Shown piece by piece: positions 17,217-29,144 of a DNA stretch of 64,000 nt (its first letter is position 1; every line of letters begins with the position of its first letter). The notes beneath the pieces are model-generated. The model saw only the letters and a list, made by a program, of their open reading frames with translations. It made no database searches and was not told the origin of the DNA. This stretch comes from Trichomonas vaginalis G3 (Eukaryota > Parabasalia > Trichomonadida > Trichomonadidae): NCBI RefSeq assembly GCF_026262505.1, contig NC_067208.1:7449962-7513961 (forward strand). The letters are read 5' to 3'. Position numbers and translations under genes: made by a program.

Positions 17217-18287
17217 ATGTGGTGTTTTATGATATTATTGTTGAAAACAATGAAATTAAATAGCAATTTTCAAAATATAGTCCAAAAACACATATCAACT
17301 ATGAATAATTTACACTTTGATCAATCACCTGCTGATGTTTGGGAACTCTTTTACAATACTCCACCTAATTCAGAACCAATTCAAGGTACAAACGTGGAAG
17401 CGACATCAACAAATGATGAATGTTTCTTATATAAATGTTTGTTCATTGATATTACAACTAAGAGTGCCATTTATTTTAATTCTTGGGAGAAAAAGTTTCT
17501 TAACTCAGATTGTTCATTTACTAACTGCAGTAGTATTGCAAATGGTGGATCTATCTACTTTAATTGTGATAGTTCTATTGTCCAATACCGAACATGTGGC
17601 TACAAATCAAAAACAAACTCTGATAGAGGACATCATTCATATGTTTACATAATTAGAAATTCAAATAATAATAAAAATTATCTTTATGAAAGTTCTTTTA
17701 ATGAATGCGGAAATTTTAAAAAATCTTATACAAATTTTCTTGATAAAGGAAATATTGAAGTTAAATCAATCAACACAAGTTTCTGTGAAGCAATTTCTCA
17801 ACCAGGAATATATCTTACAGAAGCGGGAAATCAATGCAACGTAACATACTCATCATTTTATAAGACAATATCAAAAGAAGGCGCTTTAATGACAGAATTT
17901 TGTGATATTAATTTTAATATGAATTTTAAATTTTGTAATGTTTTGAATAATGAGCACGCAAAAACTTATATAGGAACTTTCTCTGCGCGTGAATCAACTA
18001 ATCTTATTGAAAACTGTTCTTTTCTTGGAAATACAGGACCCGGAAAAGAATTTTATCATCAATATTCTGGTTCAATAACAGTTAAAGATTCTTTCTGTGA
18101 CAGGCCATATAATTCGTTCGGAACAGTTTATTGGAATAATATTCAAAATACATGTTTTATTCAAAATCTCACTCACTTTTCAACACATCTCTGTGAAGCA
18201 GGATTTATTACTAAATGTAAAGGACCTGAGAAATCTGCTTCCAATGCGATTCATCAATTATCATTTTCCATGAGACGAGTGCGTTAA
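17217..18287 (+). CDS. Gene A copy 1: cysteine-rich probable beta-helix protein (diverged)
   Basis: The protein has 356 residues and is intact. It contains short repeated strands of the type CSFTNCSS, GGSIYFNCDSS and ENCSFLGNTGPG, spaced 20-30 residues apart with many C, N, S and T. This recalls parallel beta-helix proteins and the GGxI/FxxN repeats of chlamydial polymorphic membrane proteins; the resemblance is visual. No clear signal peptide or membrane span is present. The end is basic (MRRVR). It differs from copies 2-8 over most of its length, and its 5' leader differs: the nearest hairpin ends 59 bp upstream. Its stop overlaps the ANK copy 1 stop. An internal ATG at 17250 (MKLNSNF) aligns with the start region of the other copies. 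Confidence 0.7.
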   Translation: MWCFMILLLKTMKLNSNFQNIVQKHISTMNNLHFDQSPADVWELFYNTPPNSEPIQGTNVEATSTNDECFLYKCLFIDITTKSAIYFNSWEKKFLNSDCSFTNCSSIANGGSIYFNCDSSIVQYRTCGYKSKTNSDRGHHSYVYIIRNSNNNKNYLYESSFNECGNFKKSYTNFLDKGNIEVKSINTSFCEAISQPGIYLTEAGNQCNVTYSSFYKTISKEGALMTEFCDINFNMNFKFCNVLNNEHAKTYIGTFSARESTNLIENCSFLGNTGPGKEFYHQYSGSITVKDSFCDRPYNSFGTVYWNNIQNTCFIQNLTHFSTHLCEAGFITKCKGPEKSASNAIHQLSFSMRRVR

Positions 18288-19012
18288 TTTTTCAAGAATT
18301 TATTATTATCATTTTTTATTAAAAAATAAAAATAATAAAAAAAACATTTATTTAAAAGAAGATTAATGATATCTTCGTTCTTTGTCTGGAGTGCGACGTC
18401 TTTAGCTGTGTGTCCTTCGCTGTCAACAACACTCAAATCGAGATCTTCACGAGAAAGGAGAACTTTGACAACTTCGATTTTTTCGTTTTCAATAGCGTTG
18501 AAAATAGGAGTTCGCTTCATCAAGTTCTGACGGTTGACATCGACATTTTCGTGTTGAAGCAACTCTTCGACGAAACTAGTTGAGCCGCATTTAGCGGCAA
18601 CATGGAGAGGTGTCCACTGGATTGAGTCGACGCAGTTCAAGTCAACGTCATCTCGATCGGCGAAAAGACGGATTAAGTCTGAGAAATCATTAGATGCAGC
18701 GATGTGAAGAGGTGTGAAACTAGAATCATCAGGAAGTTGTGGATTGACATCTTTGTCGTTCAGAAGACACTCAACGCACTGTTTGTGGTGGAGAAGAACT
18801 GCGTAATGAAGAGCACTGCGATTCTTCTTGTCGACGATGTTCTTCTCGATGCCTGGAAAACTCAAGAGAAGTTCTAAAGCTTCGAAATGTCCGTCACGAG
18901 CTGCCCGGATCAATGCTGTACGTGATGAGTTGTTAGTGGCATTGACATCAATGGATGGATCAGAAAGAAGAAGTCGCAGAACACGTGTGTGACCATTAAT
19001 TGCTCTCAACAT
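18284..19012 (-). CDS. ANK copy 1: ankyrin-repeat protein
   Basis: The ORF has 242 codons from ATG 19012. It has about six ankyrin repeats of 33-34 residues, seen by TALIRAARDGHFEALELLLS, SALHYAVLLHHKQCVECLL, TPLHIAASNDFSDLIRLF, TPLHVAAKCGSTSFVEELL and TPIFNAIENEKIEVVKVLL. Ankyrin repeats mediate protein binding; trichomonads have very large families of them. The reading begins inside a repeat, so the N-terminal domain is missing or lies in the 68-codon ORF upstream (19096-19302). Compared with copies 3 and 7 the stop is lost and about 20 extra residues (FFYYFYFLIKNDNN) follow. It is tail-to-tail with gene A copy 1, sharing the TTAA of both stop codons. Confidence 0.85.
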   Translation of the reverse strand: MLRAINGHTRVLRLLLSDPSIDVNATNNSSRTALIRAARDGHFEALELLLSFPGIEKNIVDKKNRSALHYAVLLHHKQCVECLLNDKDVNPQLPDDSSFTPLHIAASNDFSDLIRLFADRDDVDLNCVDSIQWTPLHVAAKCGSTSFVEELLQHENVDVNRQNLMKRTPIFNAIENEKIEVVKVLLSREDLDLSVVDSEGHTAKDVALQTKNEDIINLLLNKCFFYYFYFLIKNDNNKFLKN

Positions 19013-19095
19013 AACACTTTAATTGTCAACATCTTCTTACAATTAAAGAATTCTGTAACAAATTCAATTTATTTGATTTATCAGATACTAATGTT

Positions 19096-19302
19096 TTAAA
19101 AAAGCATATTGTTTTGATCAATTTCATCTAATTCAATATTGCATTCTATTACTGCTACTAAACAATTCATTGTTTCGGCATATTCCATACAATTCGTATT
19201 TGTCAAAAAATTAAACATCAAATCCCAAATAGGATATAAATGATTTTTGTAGATACTAATTCTCGAAATTAATGTAGAGATGTTGGATATAAGACTAGTC
19301 AT
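19096..19302 (-). pseudogene. 68-codon segment, probable N-terminal part of the ankyrin gene (unit 1)
   Basis: The reading LYPIWDLMFNFLTNTNCMEY and CLVAVIECNIELDEIDQNN is helical and has the look of the pre-repeat region of trichomonad ankyrin proteins (inference). It lies 83 bp upstream of ANK copy 1 on the same strand. Its ATG is seven bases from the left end of the TTAA-bounded element, so that insertion probably separated it from the more distal part of the gene. Confidence 0.5.
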
Positions 19303-20867
19303 ATATTAAGGGTGCACACGAGAGGATCATGTAAACTTCAGAATTTAGAACCTTATTTTTAGGCATTATCTTGGCTACCTATTTAGGCTCGAAAAGCAAA
19401 AAAATATCAAAAAATACAACTTGACTCCATTATGACCCTTTCATGGAGGTAGTTTTTATCCGCTAGTATTTTCCCTTTGAATCTCTTTACAATTCGAAAT
19501 CAAATTCAAATCTCAGTAGAAGAAAGGAAGAATCGACTTACTACGGTTGTAATACGAATAAATACATATATTTAATTATTTTTATTTACATAATAATTGT
19601 TTGAAGCTCATATTCCATCAAATTTTTAAATAAAAACATTAAAATGTTGAAAATGTTCATATATTTTAATAGGGTTTTGGCACTTTATTGAGGAATTACT
19701 ACATACATAGTCGAACTGAACTTGATGTTTTGAAATTTAAATTATTTATCAAAATTAAAATTTAACTTGAAATTTATAATTATTTAGTCATATTTTGCAT
19801 AATTCTAAGTAGATTTTGTAAAAAATCAAGAAAGAAAAATTTTAACGTGCTTTATTTTTTCTTTTTTATAATAATACATATTATTATATAATTAACATAT
19901 TCATAATGTTTCACCCTTTCAAAAATATAATCCTCCTCCTCTCAAATAAACGTACATACGGGTGGCCTCTTTTTTCAAAAAATTAAAATTTGAAATTTTG
20001 GGCTCAAATATTTAGGGCTGTACAAGATTTAAAAAAACATTGCCGGGTTACCGTAGAGGCCTAAAAAAATCGCGCCTCGGCGGCAAGCCGCCTCGGCATT
20101 AAGAATGCGCATCTAAATTTTTATATGTCCTTCTTTCTTTTATTTTTCCCTTCCCTTTCTTTTCTTTTTCTTTTTTTCCCTCCTCTTGCTCTCATTTACC
20201 TTTTTTTCCTTTTCTCATCATTTTTCAAAATTTAAAATTTTTATCAAAAATCTTGCCTATAAAAGCAGACTATGGAACCTTTTAATGCCTCTTAATCAAT
20301 ATTATACAGCATAAAGCATATTAAATGAAAGTAATTACGTATAAATTTATTTTATTATCTTATTTATTAATTCTTTAGCATGTATTGTTTAATATTAACT
20401 TTTCTGTACATTAAATATGATATCTCCAAAGTATGAATGCCTTGTAACGAAACGAAAACTTAATTTTATGTTGAATATTTGTCACAAACATTAGATTATT
20501 AAAATATATGTTGGATATCCCTTAGTATGAGACTTCATGACTCTTGTTGTCTAACGTGAGCTTTGGATTGCAAGCTCTGTGGTTAACGAACATAAATTAA
20601 TTGTAAAGTTTTCAAAAATTTTCATCGTTTCTATCAGCATCTATTTTTCCTTTAAAATAATATATTTGTATGAATACAATATTTAGTAATTTTTTTATTT
20701 CCCATAATTTCATTCAAAATTTCAGAAAAAATTAATTTCTATTCAATATTATTTCAGCTTCAAAACACTTCATTCTTATAGATGTTGATTCACTAAAGTG
20801 TGATTCTATTTATATGAGGTAGGGGCATGAGGCTCGGCAAGTCTTATTGCTTTTTACCTCAATTTAG

Positions 20868-20955
20868 GTATTAAATAATTATAATGATTCATAGTGGCCG
20901 CTGCTGACTGGCCATCAGCAGTCCCCTGGCCAAGATTAATATAATTATTTAATAC
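20868..20955. repeat. Nested inverted repeat downstream of the hAT transposase
   Basis: Arms GTATTAAATAATTATA (20868-20883) and TATAATTATTTAATAC (20940-20955) are perfectly complementary and enclose GCTGCTGA/TCAGCAG. It lies just inside the region missing from the short element. It might be a separate small insertion or a transcription-end structure. Confidence 0.75.
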
Positions 20956-21138
20956 TTATCCAGTTTTACATCAATAACAACAAAGCTAATAATCAATCAT
21001 CATTCAGAAATGCGGGAAATTACTACTAATATTAAAGATTGATAGACATTAGGCTGGCCACCTTCTGTCTAATATCTTTACGAATAAAAATAATACTTTT
21101 TAAAACAAATTATTTAATAAATTTTATTAAAAAAAAAA

Positions 21139-23271
21139 TCAAATATCAAATTGATCATCATTCAACTTGATGAAGAAGCGGCATGCTACATATTCTTCTT
21201 TGCATGATTCGTTCATTGAATTTCTTGTCTTTCGCAATTCAGATATTACACGTTCTACATCTGCTTCACTGCACGAAAGTGACATCATCCTTTTTCCAAT
21301 TGGTCTTATTGCTTTTAGTTGCTTTATGCCATTCATGTACCAAAACTTGCCATCATTTTGAGCAAGATGATGACCATTTATAAGATGGGAATCATCTTGC
21401 TCTATGAAGAAATCGTAAGCATCACTCAATTCCTTGGCTCTATCGTCTTTATTGATCGTTGGATCAACTGTTGATTCGGCAATTGCTCTTTGTCTGAGGA
21501 TTGTTATCATGAATGTGTATAGATCTTTTATCTCTTCATCTACAACATCCCAGACCAAGGAATTCCTCGAACCATCGGCATTTGTTTCGGCTGCATGATC
21601 GTCGTTAAGCATTTGTTCCTCTTCTGCTTGCTGGATCTCTTCATCATGCTCGGCTACCTCGTCAACACGTTCTGTTCGTTCTTCTTCAAGGATTTCGCCG
21701 AGTTTCTCAAATGTGATCTCGCGATTGATGATCCTCAGGGAAGGAATCGTTGGGACTTGCACATCTTTCAACTGCATTATAGGTGGATAGCTTTCTTTCC
21801 TCCAAAACCCTTCTTGTCTCTGATGATCTTCCTTGCTAACGGTGTAAAGCCGAAAGCAAACCGAAGCAAATCAATTCTACCATATTCTTTCATATCATTT
21901 TTGAATATTGTAGTGATTGATCGGAGAATCTCTTCACCATCTGGCGTTAATCTTCCTGCCATTTCATCCAACATCCCTTGGCACTGTTGTATCATCAGGA
22001 ATGCATAAGCACCCATGGACTTGTTGGATTCCAGCCATAATTGAAGTTGCTTTAATGGCTTGAATATCATTAAAGCATCTTTAAAGAGTGGAGGAATTCC
22101 ATCACGTGTCCATTGTAACTGTTCACGTGTAGCTCTGGAAAGGGATAGTGGAAGATCTCCACTTCTTAAAGCAGTATTAATTGTTTCCAGATTATCAAAG
22201 ATGAAAAACAGAGTATCATATATGTAGAGCCAGCGAGTTTCCGGGATTGATGGAACCCTGATCTTGTATCTCGCTCTCATATCGTGATTCTTAAAGATAA
22301 TGATAATCTGGTGAACTCTATTCATCAGTTCATTCAACAATGGACATTGCTTACGTGCGTGGACAATAGCATTGTTCAAGACGTGGTTAAGGCAACGAAT
22401 GTACACGGTTTGTAAGCCAGGGAAAAGGGCTCCTTCTGGCCTCCAGTGGCAGAGTCCTTTAACCTGGGCTGGCAAACCATCTCCGACTACTCCAGCTACG
22501 TGTTTTTATTAACCTTAAGAGAATCAAACCACGTATGGTAGTCCTCGTATGTCCAATTAGTCGAAATTGTTGTGTCGAAGAATTGGTGGCGATCTGTTTT
22601 GCCTGGATTGCACACACAAGAGAATAGACCATGACGGCTGCCGTGTGTTCCGCAGTCCAGGGAAATTGAGAAGATGCGGAATTCCTCGCAGAACTTTAGG
22701 CCCCGAGAGGAGTCTGTTTTGCCTAAAGTAATCAATGCCTCTCTGACACCGCGCCGTGTGAACTCAATGTCTGGGATTGTAAAGTTGATGCCCTGTTCGC
22801 GATTGACTTTATTTTTAAGCCATTTGGCGAAGCTCTCTAGGAAGCTTTTAAATGCTGGCTTCATTGTGGCATAAAGGCTTATATCTAGGCTCGCAATAAG
22901 CCTGGCAATGATCTCTTCTAACGAAGGATCATTACCAGAGCCAACTGCTTGCTGAGTATTCTCAACTTGGTGCTCAGCAGGAACGTAGTTGGGCATTGGG
23001 AGTAAAAATTTGCACTTATGATCTTTAAAATCATTTTTCCTGCTTTTTTTAATGCATCGCACGAACTGCCCTTGAACTAATGTTTCACTACATTCGGCAC
23101 AGTATGTAAAGAGCCTTCCTTTGTCTGATTGATTAGGCTCATTCTCATAATAGCCGATCGTAGTGAAACATTTTTTCCACACTTTGTTTCCAATGTTTCA
23201 GGAGTTGGTGGATATTTCGTCTTCTTAAATGGAATCCACTCATCATATACATGAGGATCCCATGCAGTCAT
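21139..23271 (-). pseudogene. hAT-family transposase, frameshifted
   Basis: ATG at 23271 opens about 30 codons, then the frame changes near 23170 (by an A/T homopolymer) into 23182-22496, again near 22500 (after an A5 run) into the frame ending 21777, and again at the TAATG overlap at 21775-21779 into 21777-21139. Features are a cysteine-rich N-terminal zone (YCAECSE, CIKKSRKNDFKDHKC), SLDCGTHGSRHGLFSCV, a VVGDGL-type acidic motif, CLNHVLNNA, and a C-terminal SEADVERVISELRKTRNS block that fits the hAT dimerisation domain. An acidic insert (EEEQ) precedes that block. The total length, about 700 codons, is typical of hAT. Three frameshifts would disable it unless they are sequence errors. Confidence 0.83.
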
Positions 23272-24368
23272 AATAAAAATAAAGCTTTTTGAATATATTC
23301 AATTTTTAAATGATATTTTCACGGTTAAATATAAAATAAAGAATAAGATGTAAATTATTAAAATATTTAATTTTAAATTTTGAACCCGTGATAAATATTT
23401 TTTTGCATTGTTATTAATAATGAAAAATAAAGCTTATTTCAATGAAAATTGTTCTGCAAATTTATTTCACTTTTGACCTCACTTTTTCCGTAATTCAATT
23501 TTTTACTTTTAATATTTTAGATCTTCATAATATCATTTGAAAAATTAACCATATAAAAAAATCAAGTTATCAATTCACTTTTTCCGTAATTCAAAAATCA
23601 AAAATATAAATAATATATCTTTTTATCAAATATATTATTATATTCTATGAAAAATGAGGTCCGGAAATTTTGCGGATTCCCGTAACTCAATTTTACGGAA
23701 AAAGTGCAGTAAACTATTCAAAATACGGGAAAATTGGTGTAAACTAATGATTTTACGGTAAAATCACGGAAAGTCCCGGAAGAATATATGTGCCTATATG
23801 AAATTATACAAAAATGAATCAAACGCATTTTAAAAGATTGTTCTTGTATTATAAATGCTATTCGCAGATTTATTAGTTGAAGAAAATTACCAAATTTTTG
23901 CCGATTTACAAAAAATGATTTACAAAGCATATTTTTATAAGGCTTAAAAAATCTTTAAAATGTCACCGGTGACGGAAATCCATGGTAACCAACCGCGGTT
24001 CCCGTTTGGAATGCCATACAAATATTAGAGATTTTTTCAACCTTCAACGATATATGTTGTCTATATCAGACCTCCTTTCTTTTTGATACTTAACATTGTT
24101 CCTAAATCTTAGCCGTTAAGGCTGTTCTGAAAATATTTTTTTTCGAAAAAATTCGAAAAAAATTCTTAAAATTCAAAAATCCCTTAATTCCTGAGGATTT
24201 TGGAAAAAAGTTTTTACATGAACATGTGTATATTATATGAAGTATATTGATAAGGTAAAAATCAAATTTTATTGCATATTCATCGAGAAAATAAACTAAC
24301 GAATCCCTCAAAATTGAGAGGGTAATCCTCCTCCTCTCAAATAAACGTACATACGGGTGCACCCTTAA

Positions 24369-24910
24369 GTATATCAATAATATTTTCTTAGTTTACATAT
24401 TATTGATATTTGTATCATGCTGAAATGTGAGATCAATTCGATTGTATCATCGCTTATCTTGATGTGGTAAATTTTTGTCATTTCAACTATAAATGGAATA
24501 ATTATAGGTTCAAAACGAACAGTGTAAATGTCGTCGAACATTTCAATGCATACGAATTTGAAATCAATATGTATATCTTCTACAAGGTACTGATCAATGT
24601 ATGATTTAAATTTTTAGAAAATTATCTCTGTTTTAGTTTAATAAAATAATATTGCGCGGTGAATTTGTATCTCAAAATTATGTAACTGTATCGGTAACAA
24701 CTTCAAATGTCTTATTGACAAGATTTGTAAAAAAAAATCAAAAATATACTTGAGATCATATAAATGTGCTCTTCTCTTTATAACGTAAGAATTGATCAAA
24801 GATAACATGTGTACTACTGATTGATTTTGGAGGATTGCTATGATTAGAGACGATTTGATTAAATAATTCAATGAAAAATGGACTATTTGATTCATCAATT
24901 AGGAGATTCG
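24369..24910 (-). pseudogene. Decayed N-terminal ankyrin-gene segment (unit 1)
   Basis: Minus-strand frames broken by stops carry coding-like pieces: SNSPFFIELFNQIVSNH, VIFDQFLRYKEKSTF, FEVVTDTVT, then in another frame YIDQYLVEDTHIDFKFVC and MTKIYHIKISDDTIELI. These resemble the pre-repeat domain of trichomonad ankyrin proteins. It lies directly beyond the TTAA element from the 68-codon segment, so the two were probably one gene. A continuous 86-codon frame at 24638-24898 is out of register with this reading and is not thought to be real. Confidence 0.45.
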
Positions 24911-25932
24911 ATTGTTTGTATTCGATTGCACTTCTGCATTTGGTGAATTAGTTGTATCGTAAATCAAGGAAAGTTAATCATCTGCTGTGATACTCTTAAA
25001 AAATTAAAAGAACGAATTTTTTTTCTAAATACAATTAATGGCATCAGATGATTAGATTACTTTTTTAGAAATCATCAATCAAATTTGGCATATTTTTGAA
25101 AGAATATCTAAAGACAAGACACCCAATAAGAGTTTTTGTGCATACGGTTCTCGGGCGCCTATGTCACATTCACAAAGGACTCCGTCTTTATTAGCAAACT
25201 CAGAAGAAATGTTTAACCAAAAGAAAAATTATTTCATCAAGACTAATAAATGTTTTAAAAAAGCAAATCACATCATTAACATATCAGTTTTAATTACAAA
25301 ACTCAACGATACATAACAAATTTCTTCGAAATTTAAATTCTCATTAAAAAATTCTTTTGATACAAATTAAATAGCTACATATTCGATTTTCCCATTGATA
25401 CGAACTTATTGTTTTCATTCAAGATTTACAAGAAATCAAATACTTATTTCACAACAACAAATATCTATTTTTACTCAAACACGAGCATGTATTTACTAAT
25501 AAATTCATGTTTTTACATCATTACATTTGACAATACTATCAAAACAACCCCAAAATCAAACTAATTTTCGATATTCTTTATTCAGACCAGAGAATTCATA
25601 TAAATCATCGATTACTCAAATTTAAGTATTCATTTAATGTAATAATTGTTAGATATTAGGCGTTTTATATAAAAATTCTCCCTATTTCAAATTTTCAAGC
25701 GAATTAAGTCGATATTTCATACATTTTATAATATACAAATCATGTGTAAGTACAATAGCTTTAATTATTTACAATATTGATCATTTTATTACGAAATCCA
25801 AAAATTTAATCAGCAAAATCGATGTTTTTATATAAGATTAGAATGATTTACATCATTGTTTCCATGCACTAGCTGTTAAAATGCTGATGACAGCTAAAAG
25901 AATCGCAATTTCATAACTTGAATATAAGATTC
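24911..25932. other. AT-rich spacer upstream of gene A copy 2
   Basis: No gene is visible. A small GC-richer island (CGGTTCTCGGGCGCC, about 25146-25160) stands out. The spacer recurs almost unchanged in every unit. Confidence 0.6.
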
Positions 25933-25993
25933 AAATGAATCGGCATTATTTGACATTTACATCATTGAAATGTCAAATAATGCCGATTCATTT
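25933..25993. promoter_or_regulatory. Perfect 26-bp hairpin at the gene A start (unit 2)
   Basis: Arms 25933-25958 and 25968-25993 are perfectly complementary, with loop ACATCATTG. The right arm contains an upstream ATG (25970) that opens a nine-codon uORF whose TGA overlaps the gene A ATG as TGATG. It could regulate translation or act as a recombination site (inference). Confidence 0.75.
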
Positions 25994-25998
25994 TTTTG

Positions 25999-27013
25999 AT
26001 GAAAACAATGAAATTCAATCACGATTTTCAGATAACAGTATCAAAACACACATCAACTATAAATAATTTACACTTTGATCAATTACCTAATAATGTTTGG
26101 GAACTATTTTACAATACATCACCTAATTCAAAACCAATTCAAGGTACAAATGTTACAGCAAGATCAACAAATAATGAATGCTTCTTATATAACTGTATAT
26201 TCATCACCATTACGACCAATAGTGCCATTTATTTTACGAATACAAGAAATAAATTTCTTAACTCATATTGTTCATTTACTAACTGCAGCAGTAATACAAA
26301 TGGTGGATCTATATACTTTTCCTGTGATAGTTCCATTGTCCAATACCGAACATGTGGCTATAAATCAAAAACAAACTCATATGGGCATCATTCATATGTA
26401 GAATTAGTTTCTAAATCAAATAATAAAAATTATCTTTATGAAAGTTCTTTTTATTTATGCGGAAATTTAGAAAAATATTGTACAAATCTTCTTTGGTATG
26501 GAAATATTGAAGTTAAATCAATCAACACAAGTTTCTGTGAAGCAGCTGACTCAGGAATATATTTATCCAACAAGTCTAAGTAATGTAACATATTCATCAT
26601 TTTGTAACACAACATCAAATTATAGAATTTTAGAATTAGATTATGGTAACTATAATTTTAATTTTTGTAATGTTTTGAATAATGAACTCAAAATCTAATA
26701 TGGAACATTCTATGCAGATGAATCAACTGTTCTTATTGAAAACTGTTCATTTCTTGGAAACACAGGACCAGGAGTAGAATTTTGTCAAGATTATTCTGGT
26801 TCAATTACAGTTAAAGATTCTTTCTGTGACAGAATAATAGGTAAAACATATCAATCAGTTATAACAAATAATGTTAAAAATATATATTCTATTCATAATC
26901 TTTCTCACTTTTCATCATATCTGTGTGAAGCTGAGTTTCCTATTATAGATAAAAAGCCTATGAGATCTGCTTTTGATTTATATCATCAATTTTCCTTTAG
27001 ACGAAGGCGTTAA
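25999..27013 (+). pseudogene. Gene A copy 2, frameshifted
   Basis: It is open from ATG 25999 to 26583, then out of frame at the CEAADSG region where sister copies read CEADYDSG; a further in-frame TAA lies near 26697 (CTCAAAATCTAA). The original 3' end, including the basic RRR tail, remains to 27013. Its first half matches copy 3 closely (HHSYVELVSKS). Confidence 0.85.
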
Positions 27014-27093
27014 TATTCATGATTTATGAATTTATATAATCAAAAAATTGTAATTAAAGACCATTATTAACGAAAGCATTCATCAATTGTTTA

Positions 27094-28612
27094 AGGCTCC
27101 GGTCCCACCCTCTCAATTTTAAAAGTTTTAATATCTCCACCAATATGAGTTTTTGATACTTTTATTTTAGTACATAATATCATTATGTAATACACTATAG
27201 TATAGTATATTTAAACTGAGTATTACTATTATAGTTCATCTTATCTGAGAATTCGGTATTTTGACAAATTTCAACTTTGACCGGTAAAACTATTTATAAT
27301 CAAAAAAGCCCACGACATTTTATAGCATATTAGTGATACATTATATTGTTATTAGTAAACTTGATTTACAATCTCTTCTAGATGAGTAATTTGTTTTTTT
27401 GAAAAAATCTGACAAATCACTTTTTGACAGAATCTAGATATTTTTGATTTGTGAAAGTTTTAATAATATGATAAGGTTTATATATGCTATCATAATATAA
27501 TAAAATCATATAATGTTACATTATCGCTATATATGTCGAATATTAAAAAATTGTATATTAACATTTTTTGTCATATCTTGATAATAAAGAAAAAACTCTC
27601 AGTTCCCCTTCGACAAATTGTTAGAATGCAACTAAAGTTTATTTTGATATAGTGAGTTTGCTTCTAAAAAAATATATGAAAGAAGAATTAGATTTGCAAG
27701 ACCCCTATAAAAAACGATTTTTGCGTCGAGAATAACTTCATGCACGATTAATTGATATGATAATAAAAATCATATATGATAATTACTTAATATAGGCAAC
27801 AATATTGTATTAATCACTTTTTGTCAAAACGGTTTTTCGATAATTGAGTATTCAATTTTCCAAAAATCCATTCAATAATTTGATTTATAATTCAACGTAT
27901 AAGAAAAAACTCTCAGTTCCCCTTCGACAATTTGTAAAGAAAATTATATAGTTTCTGTCGACACTATTTGTATATTCTACCTTCTTCGGTATTTCGAAGA
28001 ATTAGGTTTGCAAATTTGATATTTTTGATGTATTTTTTCAAATTGAGAGTATTTTTGACGATAGAAGTAGGTGTTTTTTGAATTACAATTTTATATTGAT
28101 GTGCATGATAAAAATTTGAACTTATATTATGGTGACATAGTATAAGTCATAATGTATTAATATACAAAAGATATTATCAAAAAATTCCTTTCCAATATGT
28201 ATAAACAAATCGATTTTTTAAATTAAATTTAAACCTTAAACTCAATATATTAAAAAGTGACATTATTTTAATTAGAAGTACAAAAATCCATAGTCATAGA
28301 ATTATCAAATGATTGAAAATTGTTATAATTGGGCACATTATACTCATTTATGAATTTACTATACTATATACTTTGCAAATTTAAAAATCCAAATTTTCAA
28401 TTTTTAAAATATCATTATTTATCATATATCAAATAGTAAAGTTAGTATATATCATGTTTAAAACGATAATATAGTCAAATTCGAAAATTTTAAAAATAGA
28501 TAATATTTAATTTTTACAAAATATTGGTATATGTGCAATCTATTGGTATATTTTTACTCCTTATTAGACACTCGTCCTAACTATATGCAGTAATCATGCA
28601 GGACCGGAGCCT
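27094..28612. mobile_element. 1.5-kb element with AAGGCTCCGGTCC inverted ends and TA flanks
   Basis: Inverted ends AGGCTCCGGTCC and GGACCGGAGCCT are flanked by TA (27092-27093, 28613-28614), as for Tc1/mariner-like elements. No transposase ORF is present. An internal direct repeat GAAAAAACTCTCAGTTCCCC begins near 27590 and 27903. Its flanks are a duplication of about 600 bp (26497-27093 and 28617-29223) rather than a simple empty site. Confidence 0.75.
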
Positions 28613-28616
28613 TAAA

Positions 28617-29144
28617 TATGGAAATATTGAAGTTAAATCAATCAACACAAGTTTCTGTGAAGCAGACTATGACTCAGGAATACTTCTAAATCAACCAACA
28701 AGTCTAAGTAACGTAACATATTCATCATTTTGTAACACAACATCATATTATAGAATTTTAGAATTAGATTATGGTAACTATAATTTTAATTTTTGTAATG
28801 TTTTGAATAATGAACACAAAAAATCTGATTATGGAACATTCTGTGCAGATGGATCAAATGTTCTTATTGAAAACTGTTCATTTCTTGGAAACACAGGACC
28901 AGGAGTAGAATTTTATCAAGATTATTCTGGTTCAATTACAGTTAAAGATTCTTTCTGTGACAGAATAATAGGTAAAACATATCAATCAGTTATAACAAAT
29001 AATGTTAAAAATATATATTCTATTCATAATCTTTCTCACTTTTCATCATATCTGTGTGAAGCTGAGTTTCCTATTATAGATAAAAAGCCTATGAGATCTG
29101 CTTTTGATTTATATCATCAATTTTCCTTTAGACGAAGGCGTTAA
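28617..29144 (+). pseudogene. Gene A 3' half, orphan fragment
   Basis: It begins at GGAAATATTGAAGTTAAATC and is open to the normal stop; its sequence matches the last half of copy 3, including CEADYDSGILLNQ and the basic end. It lacks a 5' half and hairpin, so it is a partial duplicate joined to the TA element. Confidence 0.88.

Larger units (their letters stand above)
20013..24018. mobile_element. Full-length hAT transposon (4006 bp)
   Basis: It is flanked by a perfect 8-bp duplication CAAATATT (20005-20012 and 24019-24026). The same place in sister units reads GGGCTCAAATATTAGAG once, so the empty site is directly visible at about 31748, 37360, 42951, 48538, 54127 and 59742. Its ends match the 625-2014 element. 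The middle (20805-23432) carries a broken transposase on the minus strand. Confidence 0.95.
19310..24364. mobile_element. TTAA-bounded element (unit 1) carrying a nested hAT insertion
   Basis: TTAA at 19306-19309 and 24365-24368 flanks ends GGGTGCAC and GTGCACCC. Without the hAT element and one target copy it is 1041 bp, the same as in unit 2. TTAA targets are known for piggyBac and Kolobok transposons; no transposase is encoded, so the family is open. The right-end sequence CAAATAAACGTACATACGGG occurs twice, near 19943 and 24338. Confidence 0.82.

Noticed and set aside
23718-23930. 70-codon frame identical in both hAT elements
   Set aside because: It lies in the terminal region shared by autonomous and deleted elements and has no protein-like features.
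24638-24898. 86-codon minus-strand frame repeated in every unit
   Set aside because: Composition is low complexity and it is out of register with the ankyrin-type reading of the same strand; repetition only reflects unit duplication.
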